Shown here one piece after another: positions 50,153 to 59,290 of a DNA stretch of 64,000 bases; within the stretch, counting starts at the first letter, position 1; each line of letters starts with the position of its first letter. Under the pieces are notes generated by a model that did not search any database, was not told where the DNA came from, and saw only the letters and a program-made list of their open reading frames with translations. Position numbers and translations under genes: made by a program. This stretch comes from a halophilic archaeon SHRA6 (GTDB taxonomy: Archaea; Halobacteriota; Halobacteria; Halobacteriales; Haloferacaceae). The stretch is taken from NCBI GenBank assembly GCA_005239175.1, contig SOPS01000001.1:682001-746000 (forward strand). The letters are read 5' to 3'.

Positions 50153-52161
50153 CGGTCGGGTCTCTCCTCCTGGCGCATAACGAGCGTTCCGTCTGCGAGC
50201 ACGTCACCCTCCCAGGAGGGTGGCATGATGGTCGTACTCTCTGGCTGTTCTAACACTGCCGGCCCGGCGATCGTCGTTCCGCTCTCGAGGCGGTTGCGAT
50301 CGTACACCGCTGTTTCTCTGGGACCGACGTCCGGGAAGTGTGCGTTGCGACTGCCGAGTACGGCGTCTCCATTGCCGTCGTGACGGACGACCGGTTCGGC
50401 TCCTTCGACCGTCGCCGTTGTTCGCAGATTGACGACCTCAATCTCCGCTTGCATCGTGTAGCCGTAGGCCCGATCGTGGGCCGCCTGAAATCGCTCTCGA
50501 ATTGCGGACATGTCGAGCGTCTCGTCGACAGGAACAGTCAACTCGAAGCTCTGCCCGGCGTATCGACAGTCGGCCGCACGGGAAACGACCGCCGCATCGC
50601 GGTCTGAAACGTCTGCGAGGACGTCAGAAACGAGATCGTCATACACACGCTCGAGTCGGTCGCGATCGGCCGTGGACAGCTCAACACCCACTGTCCGCAC
50701 GGCGTCGTAGCTCTCGTCGGCCGCCAACAGCCCGAACGCCGAAAGTACACCGCTGGGTCGAGGAACGACAACACGGTCGATATCAAGTGCCTCCGCGAGT
50801 GCTGTCGCGTGCATTGGGCCGGCTCCGCCGAAGGCGACGAGCGCGAACTCGCGTGGGTCGTGCCCGCGCTCGACGGTCACCGATCGGATCGTCCGGGTCA
50901 TCGTCGCGTTGGCGACGCGGTAGACGCCCTGGGCCGCCTCGAGTGCGCCTGCCAGTCCCGCCTCCGCGGCGAGTGCCTCGAGCGCATCGTGGGCGGCTGT
51001 GACGTCGAGCGTCATCTCGCCGCCGAGGGCCGTCTCGGCACCGATGTAGCCGAGTACGACGTTGGCGTCGGTCACTGTCGGATTCGTTCCCCCACGGCCG
51101 TAGCAGGCGGGGCCAGGGTCGGCACCCGCAGATCGAGGGCCGACACGCAACGCACCACCCGTGTCGACCCAGGCGATTGAGCCGCCGCCCGCGCCGACGG
51201 TGTTGACGTCGACCATCGGCGTGCGGATCGGGATGCCCGCGATCTCTGAGTCGGTTGTTCGTTCTGCGTCGCCGTCCCGAACGAGACTAACGTCGCTTGA
51301 GGTCCCGCCCATGTCGAACGTGACGAGTCCCTCGACGTCGGTGTCGTCGACGGTCGCCGCAGCGCCGACCACGCCGGCTGCGGGGCCCGAAAGCGTCGTC
51401 GTCACGGCGTGTTTACGGACTGTTTCGGGATCGGCGATCCCGCCGTTGGCCTGCATAATCTTCGGCGCAGGGATCCCTGATACGTGCGCTTCTTCGACCA
51501 GTCGGCCGACGTAGCTGTCGATCGCCGGGCGAACATAGGCGTCGACGGCTGTCGTCGAAGTACGCTCGTACTCACGGAATTCTGCGAGCACCTCGTGGGA
51601 GGCCGAAACTGGGACGTCGAGTGCTTCTCGAAGGATCTCAGTAACGACTGCCTCGTTCGTGGGGTCTGCGTAGGCGTGCAGCAGAGAGACAGCGACCGCC
51701 TCGACGTCCTGTGCTCTGAGGGTCGCCGCGAGGGAGCGCACTTCTTCGGGATCGACCGGCTGTTCGACGCCGTCGGCCGTGGTTCGCTCTTCGACCTCGA
51801 ACCGTCGTCGTCGCGGAACGAGCGGTTCCGGTTTCTCTACCTCGAGATCGTACAAGTCTGGTCGGTCCTGCCGGCCAATCTCTAAGACGTCTCGAAAGCC
51901 CTCGGTCGTCACGAGTGCGGTCTTCGCGCCACCACGCTCGAGCAGGGCATTGACCGAAACGGTCATCGCGTGGGCGAACTCGTCGAGATCGCTCGGATCG
52001 ATTCCAGCCTCTTGGCAGGCTTTCGCGATCCCCTCTAAGACGCCGACGCTTTGATCGTCGGTCGTTGGTACTTTTGCCGTTACGAGTCGATCGTCTACCG
52101 ACAGCGCTACGTCGGTGAATGTGCCGCCGACGTCGACGCCAATCGCAGTTTCTTTTTCCAT
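50149..52161 (-). CDS. hyuA: Hydantoinase A / oxoprolinase alpha-type subunit
   Basis: Predicted 670-residue ATP-binding HyuA of the ASKHA fold. IGVDVGGTFTDVALSVDD is the N-terminal phosphate loop, LVTFDMGGTSSDVSLVRDG the second, and AFGGAGPMHATALAEALD precedes the C-terminal domain. With HyuB it hydrolyses a cyclic amide (hydantoin or 5-oxoproline) using ATP, or carboxylates a ketone in the related enzymes. Only five bases separate its start from the stop of the transporter gene upstream, so all four genes form one operon. Exact substrate undetermined. Confidence 0.92.
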   Translation of the reverse strand: MEKETAIGVDVGGTFTDVALSVDDRLVTAKVPTTDDQSVGVLEGIAKACQEAGIDPSDLDEFAHAMTVSVNALLERGGAKTALVTTEGFRDVLEIGRQDRPDLYDLEVEKPEPLVPRRRRFEVEERTTADGVEQPVDPEEVRSLAATLRAQDVEAVAVSLLHAYADPTNEAVVTEILREALDVPVSASHEVLAEFREYERTSTTAVDAYVRPAIDSYVGRLVEEAHVSGIPAPKIMQANGGIADPETVRKHAVTTTLSGPAAGVVGAAATVDDTDVEGLVTFDMGGTSSDVSLVRDGDAERTTDSEIAGIPIRTPMVDVNTVGAGGGSIAWVDTGGALRVGPRSAGADPGPACYGRGGTNPTVTDANVVLGYIGAETALGGEMTLDVTAAHDALEALAAEAGLAGALEAAQGVYRVANATMTRTIRSVTVERGHDPREFALVAFGGAGPMHATALAEALDIDRVVVPRPSGVLSAFGLLAADESYDAVRTVGVELSTADRDRLERVYDDLVSDVLADVSDRDAAVVSRAADCRYAGQSFELTVPVDETLDMSAIRERFQAAHDRAYGYTMQAEIEVVNLRTTATVEGAEPVVRHDGNGDAVLGSRNAHFPDVGPRETAVYDRNRLESGTTIAGPAVLEQPESTTIMPPSWEGDVLADGTLVMRQEERPDR

Positions 52162-52166
52162 GCTGA

Positions 52167-53402
52167 TTATCCGATCAATCCGGTCAGGACCTCAATAAAC
52201 GCCGGAAGATTGTCGTTGAGCGTCAACACGCTGATCATGATCGCGACCAGCGTGACGATACCTCCAAGGAAGTTCTGCACGGGAGAGTTCGTGTGCTCAC
52301 CGAGCAACGCCTCGTTGTTCATCGCGTAGATTAGGAAGATCGCGAGAATGGGCAACAGCAGTCCGTTCGCAACTTGTGCGAGGAGAATTACTTCTACTGG
52401 ATTGAAACCCATCCCGGAGAAGACTATGCCAACTCCGAGGATAGTCATCCAGATTGCCCTGAATCGAGTAGATTTGAGGTCCCGCTCCCAGCCGAGTGCA
52501 CCCGCCGTGGCGTACGCCCCGGCGAGCGGTGCGCTCATTGCACTCGTAAAGCCAGCCGCGAACAAGCCGATCGCGAAGAACGTTAGCGCGTATCCACCCA
52601 TGACCGGCTCGAGCTGGTCGGCCATTTCGCCGACATCCGCGATAGTGGTGCCCTCGGGGAACACTGCCGCAGCGGTGATGACAATTGACATGGTAATCAG
52701 CCCGCCGACCGCGACGAGAAGAATCGTGTCGTACTGGACCTCCTTGAGGTCATCCGGATCGCTCCACTTCTCTTGGACCGTACTCGCGTGCAAAAAGAGG
52801 TTGTATCCTACAACCGTCGTGCCGATAAGTCCGGCAATCAGCAACGCCGAACCGTCTGGTATTGTGGGGACGAGTCCGACACTCAGCGCGCCGAAGTCAG
52901 GTCGAACGGCGATTGCGTTCACGACGAATGCAAGCCCCATCACCACCACGAGCCCGATAAAGACCCGCTCGATGAGCTTGTAGTTGGCAGTGAACAGTAA
53001 CGCCCCGGCGACGAGCCCAATAACCGGGCCCCAGACGTTCTCACCAACACCGGTGATCGTCGTGAGTCCCGCTGCACCGCCGGTGATGTTTCCAGTCTGA
53101 AACGCAGCTGTGCCAATACCGATCGCCGTCACCACCAGCCCGACCGCGATCGTGCTCAATACAGGATTGTCGAACTGCTTTCGCAACGCCTCCCCTAGCC
53201 CTTGCTGGGTAATCAACCCTAATCGGGCGCTCATCTCCTGGAGCACCATGGTCGCCAAAATCGAGAAGACGATTGTCCAAAGCAGTACGTAGGCGTATTC
53301 CGCGCCAATGACGCTTGCTGTCGTGACGGTACCGGGTCCGATGAACGCCGCTGCGACTAATGCACCGGGTCCAACCGATTTCAAACGGTCTGTGAGTGAC
53401 AT
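52167..53402 (-). CDS. Divergent Nramp-family transporter lacking the metal-binding motifs
   Basis: Predicted 411-residue membrane protein with 11 helices of the Nramp (LeuT-fold) family. The first helix reads LVAAAFIGPGTVTTASVIGA, so the metal-binding D-P-G-N of true Nramps is G-P-G-T (residues 22-25). Helix 6 reads TTVVGYNLFLHAS, so the usual M-P-H-N is V-G-Y-N (198-201). Both departures argue against manganese or iron transport. It is the first gene of an operon with HyuA, HyuB and a racemase-superfamily enzyme, which suggests uptake of their organic substrate. ATG 53402 (MSLTDRLKSVGPG) is the start. Confidence 0.85.
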   Translation of the reverse strand: MSLTDRLKSVGPGALVAAAFIGPGTVTTASVIGAEYAYVLLWTIVFSILATMVLQEMSARLGLITQQGLGEALRKQFDNPVLSTIAVGLVVTAIGIGTAAFQTGNITGGAAGLTTITGVGENVWGPVIGLVAGALLFTANYKLIERVFIGLVVVMGLAFVVNAIAVRPDFGALSVGLVPTIPDGSALLIAGLIGTTVVGYNLFLHASTVQEKWSDPDDLKEVQYDTILLVAVGGLITMSIVITAAAVFPEGTTIADVGEMADQLEPVMGGYALTFFAIGLFAAGFTSAMSAPLAGAYATAGALGWERDLKSTRFRAIWMTILGVGIVFSGMGFNPVEVILLAQVANGLLLPILAIFLIYAMNNEALLGEHTNSPVQNFLGGIVTLVAIMISVLTLNDNLPAFIEVLTGLIG

Positions 53403-53523
53403 ATTCGTTATCCACTCACAAGCCTCGCTGTGTTTTGTAAAAAGGTTGTTAAGCATTCCTCATACGCAGTGCGGCGGTAGAACACAAGATGTGAATCTGT
53501 ATGAATTGATATGAACTAACGCA

Positions 53524-54078
53524 TCACACCGAATCCGTCGCCGAACGCTCGGTAATGATCGCTTTTGAAACTCCTGGTTCGATCCTGATGTCCGTCGGGA
53601 ACTCAACTGTGCTGCGCTCAATAAACCGCGACATGAACCAGCGAACGGGTTCAGATGGGAACACGACGTGATATACACCGTCATCCTCGTGTCGAACCGC
53701 AAGAAAGCCACAGAACGAGAGCCACTCGAGTACGTCCCCGACGTCGTCGAATCGTTCTGCGTACTCACGGGCGTGATAGTCCGAGACCCGATCGGCGGCC
53801 TCGACGAACGACGGATCGGTCCCATCACGATCGTAGACGTGTTCGAGGAAGGCGTGTAGGAAGTCGACATCTAACAGAATGTGCTCGCCAGACGAGAGCA
53901 TCTGGTAGTACTGTTCTAAGCTATCACTTGGTTGAACACTTGCTGCCTCAAAGTTGGCCGCATAGAACGCCAGTGCCTGGCGGATAACTTCGCTTTGTCC
54001 GTTGCCCGTTTCAGTACTGAGCGTCTCGAGCGACGTCTTCGAATCGTCGTCGAGCGAGACAGTGACGCGTTGTGTCAT
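53524..54078 (-). CDS. Ribbon-helix-helix DNA-binding protein with C-terminal domain
   Basis: Predicted 184-residue regulator. The N terminus MTQRVTVSLDDDSKTSLETL, followed by GQSEVIRQALAFYAANF, is a CopG/Arc-type ribbon-helix-helix. The remaining 130 residues (HILLDVDFLHAFLEHVYDRD onwards, with a FVSRFIERSTVEFP-like end) resemble the ligand or partner domain seen in other haloarchaeal RHH proteins but are unrecognised. ATG 54078 is favoured over 54114 because a TATA element sits about 28 bases upstream. It precedes the Nramp-Hyu operon on the same strand by 120 bases and may regulate it. Confidence 0.8.
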   Translation of the reverse strand: MTQRVTVSLDDDSKTSLETLSTETGNGQSEVIRQALAFYAANFEAASVQPSDSLEQYYQMLSSGEHILLDVDFLHAFLEHVYDRDGTDPSFVEAADRVSDYHAREYAERFDDVGDVLEWLSFCGFLAVRHEDDGVYHVVFPSEPVRWFMSRFIERSTVEFPTDIRIEPGVSKAIITERSATDSV

Positions 54079-54102
54079 ACCCTGCTGGATGTACTCCGGA
54101 CT

Positions 54103-54110
54103 GGTATAGT
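54103..54110 (-). promoter_or_regulatory. TATA element of the RHH regulator gene
   Basis: ACTATACC on the minus strand is centred about 28 bases before ATG 54078, the leaderless spacing. It decides the start in favour of MTQRV. Confidence 0.5.
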
Positions 54111-54405
54111 TCATGCAAATGGACAATTTTTTGACTACATATCCAATCCGGCTACCGATCGTGCTGTGAATACGAACATACAAAGTATAGTATACAGATT
54201 CCTCAACAGTTCGCGCTATCGACGCTTCCAACGCGCTCGATTCTTTTAGACCACTTACGACACGAGTTTTTCGTGCTGTCATTCTGGTGACCGGGGTCCC
54301 CGCCGCGCACGTTGTTCGCTTGTGCGGACTCCGGTCTCGCGTGAGGAAGGAGACGTAGCGTCCGCAAACAGTTGTACGTCAGATATTCATTGTGTCATTT
54401 CAGGT

Positions 54406-55671
54406 CTATATGTGATCCGGCTGCGTGAGGACGTCCTCATCCGCGGGCGATCGCGCGTCAAACTGATCGACAAGTGCATCGATCGCTGCCGGGTCGTCTG
54501 CGGCTGCGAGTGGTTGCTCAGCGGTCCGACACGCAGTCGTCACCCCGAGGCGATCGGCGATTTGATCGGCGACGGCCGCCGCCATCTGGCGGTGCGTGGT
54601 GAGCTTGCCGCCAACGATCGTGAGGAAGTTTTCGACGCCGTCTGCCCGGTGATCGAGCAGGGTGAAATCTCGTGAGATGCCCCTGGCATCGCCAGTTCCT
54701 TCGTCAACGGTGCCTCGATCGTCCTCGTCGAGCGCGTACAGTGGTCTGACGCCCCAGTAGGGCCGGACAGCGCTACGGCCCTTGAGCGCGGGCACCATCG
54801 CGGCGCACTCGTCGAACATCAGCTCGATCTCAGCAGCGTCGGTGGCGTACTCGTCGGGATCGTCGACCGCCACGCTTGTTGTTCCCAGGATTACCTGCTC
54901 GTCGTGTGGGATAATGATGTCGCCGTCGGCTGGCGGTCGACAGCGGTTGAGGACTGGCTCGATCCCTTCGTACGGAACGGCGACCATGACGCCCTTTGTC
55001 GGGCGCATTGGTACCGACACGTCAGCCATCGCTGCGCAGTGTTCGGCCCACGCGCCGGTGGCGTTGACGACAATCTCTGCGCGGATTTCGTCGTCCACGG
55101 ACCCGCCCACCCAAACCGATTGGATTCGTCGGTCTTCGCCGTTAGTCGTTGCCATTGCTTCAACCGGCGCGTGTGTGTGGATCGTCGCCCCGTGTTCGAC
55201 GGCATCTCCGGCCGTCGCTGCGACGAGCCGAGACGGGTATACGACGCCATCCGGGACGGCAAAGGCCCGCTGGACGGTGTCGGAGAGATCAGCCACGCGC
55301 TCTCTGGCCTCTGTGCCAGTCAGTTCAGTCGCCGGAATCCCGAGGTCGCGACACGCATCCAGCTTCGAGTCAAAGTACGCCGAATCATCTTCTGGAAGCT
55401 CAACAAACAGCCCGCCGCTGTCGCGAATGCATTCCCCGGCAATCTCCCGAAGAATCCGGTTTTCCTCGATACACTCTTTGGCACCGTTGGGGTCGGCCTC
55501 TGCGTAGCGCGCACCGCTGTGTAACAGTCCGTGAGACCGGCCGGAGGTTCCGCTTGCGAGTCCGCCGCGATCGACGAGAGTCGCATCGATGCCTCTGAGT
55601 GCAAGGTCCCGAACGATCCCGACGCCGGTCGCGCCGCCGCCAATAACGAGTACGGTTGTGGTTTGGGTCAT
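54406..55671 (-). CDS. FAD-dependent glycerol-3-phosphate dehydrogenase-like protein (GlpA N-terminal part)
   Basis: Predicted 421-residue flavoprotein. VLVIGGGATGVGIVRDLALRG is the FAD-binding start, SGRSHGLLHSGARYAEADP and IIIPHDEQVILGTTSVAVDDP match GlpA/GlpD, and NFLTIVGGKLTTHRQMAAAVAD is the conserved C-terminal flavin contact. Anaerobic-type GlpA of haloarchaea usually runs to about 550 residues with a Cys-rich Fe-S region after this point; here the protein ends at LTQPDHI without it. It may be a short paralogue or a truncated gene. No glpB, glpC or glpK is adjacent. Confidence 0.82.
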   Translation of the reverse strand: MTQTTTVLVIGGGATGVGIVRDLALRGIDATLVDRGGLASGTSGRSHGLLHSGARYAEADPNGAKECIEENRILREIAGECIRDSGGLFVELPEDDSAYFDSKLDACRDLGIPATELTGTEARERVADLSDTVQRAFAVPDGVVYPSRLVAATAGDAVEHGATIHTHAPVEAMATTNGEDRRIQSVWVGGSVDDEIRAEIVVNATGAWAEHCAAMADVSVPMRPTKGVMVAVPYEGIEPVLNRCRPPADGDIIIPHDEQVILGTTSVAVDDPDEYATDAAEIELMFDECAAMVPALKGRSAVRPYWGVRPLYALDEDDRGTVDEGTGDARGISRDFTLLDHRADGVENFLTIVGGKLTTHRQMAAAVADQIADRLGVTTACRTAEQPLAAADDPAAIDALVDQFDARSPADEDVLTQPDHI

Positions 55672-55929
55672 TTGTGTGGTTTGCGCTCGTCAATAGCACC
55701 GTATACGGCGGTCCGAGCGCCCGAGCATATAATTAGGATTTCGTACGCAAAAGGCCGTTGCTGGGCGGTCTTTCAGGAATTATCTCGGGTTTTCCGTGAT
55801 TGTCTGGGTGTACATCGAAACTATCATTACGAACGCTACCGTTAGAGGGACCAACGTGGACACGACGGTGTCGATCCTGACAACTCACTCGGACTCCGAC
55901 GACCTTCCTTCCTACGTCATCACTTTCAC

Positions 55930-57378
55930 ATGAATACGGACCGCACACCGGACGTTTCGAACGTCCTTCTCGTCACGATCGATTCGCTCCGCACAGACGC
56001 GCTTGGCGCCTACGACGACAGCCGCCACACGCCCGTATTAGACTCGATTGCTGATCGTGGAACGGTCTTCGATCGCGCCTTTGCAACCGGCAACTGGACG
56101 CCGTTTTCGTTCCCCACTATCCTTGCGTCTCGACACGTCTTTTCCGATACGAACGACATTGGAATCGCCGAATCGACGCCACTCGCGCGGACACTCTCCG
56201 ATGCCGGAATCGAAGCCGGCGGCTTCAACGCCGCGAACGGCTTTTTGACGTCCCACTGGGGGTATGATGAGGGCTTCGACGAGTTCGAACCCTTCGTCGC
56301 GAGCGTCGGGTCGGGGATCTACAGCCGCTATCTGGCGACCCACCCGACCGTCGAGGCGTGGATTCAGCTTGCGACCTCGCCGGTTCGACGCCTGAGCTCG
56401 TTGGTCCGCGGTGAAACCGACGATCGGCCGTTTCTCGACACCTCACGGATGTTCGACGTTGAACACGCAGCCGCCGAGTTTCTCGAGGAGACTGACGGGC
56501 CGTTCTTTTTGTGGGTCCACTACATGGACGCACACACCCCGTACGTCCCCGCGCCGCGGTACATTCGAGAGGTCTCTTCGAACATTCTCGGGACGCACCG
56601 AATGCTGCACGCGCACACCCGAACCGGGCTTGGGCTCGAAGTCGGCGAACGGACGCTTTCGGACCTTCGGACGCTATATCAGGCGGCCGTGCGACAGATC
56701 GACGCCAGCGTCGGTCGGCTCACCGAAACGCTCTCTGCAGAGGGATTCGACGACGATACCGCGATCATCGTCGCCGGCGATCACGGCGAGGAGTTTCAAG
56801 AACACGGCCATCTCGCACACTACCCAAAGCTGTACGACGAACTGATTCAGGTCCCGTTCATCGTCGACGTCCCAGACGCTGAGCCGCGCAACATTGAGGG
56901 ACAGGTCGGCCTGGACGCGATCCCCCCGACGATCGCCGATCTCCTCTCTGTCGATCGAGCAGACGCGTGGGAAGGCCTGTCGCTCGTTGACAGCGTCTAC
57001 GACGGTGAGGCCCCGCCCGATGAGCCGATCGTTTCGGTGTCGGTTCGTGGCGAGGACGTCACCGCACAGCCGATCCCGCGGGCACTGTCGGACGGAGACC
57101 TGCTCGTGAGTGTTCGCGACCGCGATTGGATCTACATCCAAAACACAGACACTGGTGATGAAGAGCTGTATCACCGGCCGTCGGATCCAACACAGCAAGA
57201 AGATCTCTCGGATGCGGACACTCCCGAGAGCCGCGAAGTCATCGACCGCTTTGAGCCGATTGTGAAAGCGCACGCCGATCGACTCCACGATCGGGCTGCA
57301 CAGGGTGACGAAGAGCCGTCCGCAGCGGCGGTCGATGAGGATCTGGACGCGCGGCTACAAGCGCTTGGATACAAGTAA
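55930..57378 (+). CDS. Sulfatase / alkaline-phosphatase superfamily enzyme
   Basis: Predicted 482-residue cytoplasmic-looking hydrolase or transferase. LLVTIDSLRTDALGAY supplies the first metal Asp, HYMDAHTPYVP the central His/Asp and IIVAGDHGEEFQEHGH the second metal site with the following His. The nucleophile loop is TGNWTPFSFPTILASRH, which lacks the formylglycine C/S-x-P-x-R motif of true sulfatases; Thr or Ser would be the nucleophile, as in phospho-transferring relatives. No signal peptide is seen. It is seven bases from a GtrA-family gene, so a membrane glycolipid or polymer modification role fits. Confidence 0.85.
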   Translation: MNTDRTPDVSNVLLVTIDSLRTDALGAYDDSRHTPVLDSIADRGTVFDRAFATGNWTPFSFPTILASRHVFSDTNDIGIAESTPLARTLSDAGIEAGGFNAANGFLTSHWGYDEGFDEFEPFVASVGSGIYSRYLATHPTVEAWIQLATSPVRRLSSLVRGETDDRPFLDTSRMFDVEHAAAEFLEETDGPFFLWVHYMDAHTPYVPAPRYIREVSSNILGTHRMLHAHTRTGLGLEVGERTLSDLRTLYQAAVRQIDASVGRLTETLSAEGFDDDTAIIVAGDHGEEFQEHGHLAHYPKLYDELIQVPFIVDVPDAEPRNIEGQVGLDAIPPTIADLLSVDRADAWEGLSLVDSVYDGEAPPDEPIVSVSVRGEDVTAQPIPRALSDGDLLVSVRDRDWIYIQNTDTGDEELYHRPSDPTQQEDLSDADTPESREVIDRFEPIVKAHADRLHDRAAQGDEEPSAAAVDEDLDARLQALGYK

Positions 57379-57384
57379 TCATAC

Positions 57385-57807
57385 ATGATCCGGAGCTTCA
57401 TTCGCGAGCTATACGAAGGACCGCTTGCGATCCGACTGCGGCGGTTCCTTATGGTCGGTGTGTTCGCTGCGGGCGTGCAGATGGTTCTCCTCTATTTGTT
57501 TGTCGACATTGCTCACGTCAACTACCTGATCGCGGCGACGATCGCGATCGAGGTGACGATCATTCTCTCGTATGTGCTCAACAACTACTGGACGTTCCAG
57601 GCCTCAAAAAAGACAGAGCGCCTCGAGTACGCGATCGGCCTGATAAAGACAAATCTCGTCCGCGGATCGGCGATTCCGATCCAGCTTGCGATCTTGTACC
57701 TGCTCGTCGATTGGCAGAACTTCCTGTATCTGGCTGCGAACGCGGTCGCGATCTTCGTCAGTGGGCTCTACCGATACGTTCTCGACGCGAGATGGACCTG
57801 GGGGTGA
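57385..57807 (+). CDS. GtrA family membrane protein
   Basis: Predicted 140-residue protein with four membrane helices. RLRRFLMVGVFAAGVQMVLL, then VNYLIAATIAIEVTIILSYVLNNYWTFQ is the GtrA signature, and YRYVLDARWTWG closes it like other members. GtrA-type proteins are proposed to flip polyprenyl-phosphate sugars across the membrane. It starts seven bases after the sulfatase-superfamily gene and is followed 13 bases later by a VTT-domain gene, so the three form an operon. Confidence 0.92.
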   Translation: MIRSFIRELYEGPLAIRLRRFLMVGVFAAGVQMVLLYLFVDIAHVNYLIAATIAIEVTIILSYVLNNYWTFQASKKTERLEYAIGLIKTNLVRGSAIPIQLAILYLLVDWQNFLYLAANAVAIFVSGLYRYVLDARWTWG

Positions 57808-57820
57808 GTCAGCGTCAACA

Positions 57821-58348
57821 GTGAAGACTGCGTTGATGTTCGGCGGTGTGACGGCGTTTGTCGAATCCGCAACCGGCTGGCCCGGGATGATTATCATTTT
57901 TGTCTACTCGTTTCTGATCGCGTTCGTGCTGCCCGGACCGAGTGAGGTCGTGCTCGCGGCCCCGCTTGATCTCGGACTTCCAACGTGGGCGCAGCTATCG
58001 AGTATTATGCTGGTGAGCGCGACCGGCAAGGCCGCCGGGAGTGTGTTTGCATTCCACATCGGCCAGGAGGTCAAACGCGCCGGCCCAGTCACGCGATGGC
58101 TTCGGCAATCGCGCTGGAATATCCTCGAGTGGTCCGAAAAGCGGTCAATTCAACTCGCACGCCGCTACGGCTACGCAGGGTTGGCGATCGCACTGTCAGT
58201 TCCGTTCTTTCCGGACACCATCTCGATCTACGCGTTCGCCGTGCTTGATCGGAACTACGTCCGGTTTGCGATCGCGACGTTTATTGGGAGCCTCGGTCGG
58301 CTACTTGTGACGATCGGGATCGTGGGCGGGGCACTTTCGATCGTGTGA
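57821..58348 (+). CDS. VTT (DedA-like) domain membrane protein
   Basis: Predicted 175-residue polytopic membrane protein. The pattern SFLIAFVLPGPSEVVLAAPL, SATGKAAGSVFAFHIG, then ARRYGYAGLAIALSVPFFPDTI and GSLGRLLVTIGI follows the VTT/DedA superfamily: Pro- and Gly-containing re-entrant loops plus the G-R near the end. DedA-type proteins translocate lipid carriers such as undecaprenyl phosphate or phospholipids. GTG 57821 or ATG 57836 may be the start. It completes an operon with GtrA and the sulfatase-superfamily enzyme. Confidence 0.8.
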   Translation: MKTALMFGGVTAFVESATGWPGMIIIFVYSFLIAFVLPGPSEVVLAAPLDLGLPTWAQLSSIMLVSATGKAAGSVFAFHIGQEVKRAGPVTRWLRQSRWNILEWSEKRSIQLARRYGYAGLAIALSVPFFPDTISIYAFAVLDRNYVRFAIATFIGSLGRLLVTIGIVGGALSIV

Positions 58349-58363
58349 TCGCCGACACTGCAA

Positions 58364-59140
58364 CTACAGATCATCTCCGACCATCACCGGATCGCCGACC
58401 CGAAGCGTGCTGCCGCGATCGGCTTCGGGAATTCGCGCGATGAGCATCAGTGTATAGAAGTGATCGAACGCCTCCCGATCGGCGTGCTCAGGAAACGTCT
58501 CCTCGCGCTTTTGGATAAATCGCTGCCGGAACTCCGGGAGCGGTTCGCCGGTGTCTGGGTCGCGTTCGGGGACGGCACAGCGTGCACATGGTGTCACCCC
58601 CTCGACGGTCACCCCGTCGATCTCAAATGCTGGGGCGCGCTCGCCGACAAAGCGGTCCTCCCAGAACGGCTCAACGCTAGAGATCTCAATGTTCGCCCGG
58701 AGTCGCCGCCGCACGCTCTCGACGGTCAGGTCATCGAACCACGAGGCGACCGTCCGGAGGGTCGCGGTGGTTATGACTGAGGGGCCCATCTGCCGGCGAT
58801 CGACAAACCCGATCGCGTCGTCTCGCCGCAACGAGAGGTCGGTCCCGAAGTAGCCGCTGAACCACTCGCTCGCGGTCTCGCGATCCGCTCGGAGGTCGAA
58901 TTGTCGTGTGTCGCCGTCAGGCGGTCGAACCGTGAGCTCGCCGGTGTCGGTATCGTACGCGGTTTGGAGGCGGTGGAATCGATCGCTGCGCTTTGCGTTG
59001 AACACCTCGTCATTCCCGTCGAAGAGCGCGTACTCGCGGTCGTGTTCGATCGTCCCGCCGTCCAATACTGTCGCCGCCTTGAGGTCGATCGCGTCGAGGC
59101 CTTTCACCGGATATACCCTGAGCCGTTCGAGTTTCGCCAT
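58364..59140 (-). CDS. MOSC domain protein (molybdenum cofactor-binding, mARC-like)
   Basis: Predicted 258-residue protein. The N-terminal beta-barrel begins LERLRVYPVKGLDAIDLKAA and includes DREYALFDGNDEVFNAKRSD. The MOSC domain follows with RRRLRANIEISSVEPFWEDRFVG and the Cys-bearing VTPCARCAVPERDPDTGEPL, where the Cys is the expected Mo ligand. Relatives include mitochondrial amidoxime reductase and YcbX, which reduce N-hydroxylated compounds. The ATG at 59140 (MAKLERLRVYPVKGL) is used. No ferredoxin domain is attached. Confidence 0.9.
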   Translation of the reverse strand: MAKLERLRVYPVKGLDAIDLKAATVLDGGTIEHDREYALFDGNDEVFNAKRSDRFHRLQTAYDTDTGELTVRPPDGDTRQFDLRADRETASEWFSGYFGTDLSLRRDDAIGFVDRRQMGPSVITTATLRTVASWFDDLTVESVRRRLRANIEISSVEPFWEDRFVGERAPAFEIDGVTVEGVTPCARCAVPERDPDTGEPLPEFRQRFIQKREETFPEHADREAFDHFYTLMLIARIPEADRGSTLRVGDPVMVGDDL

Positions 59141-59290
59141 TATATCGTGTTTCGCCTGGTTGCGGTTAGGCGTTTCCGCGGGTGGGTGCGAGCGTCTCGG
59201 AGCGATGTGATGTACTGAACCGATCGGGAATTCTCTTGATTTTGGAACCGCCCAAACAGCTAAGTAGAGGTATGACATACCATAGCATGT

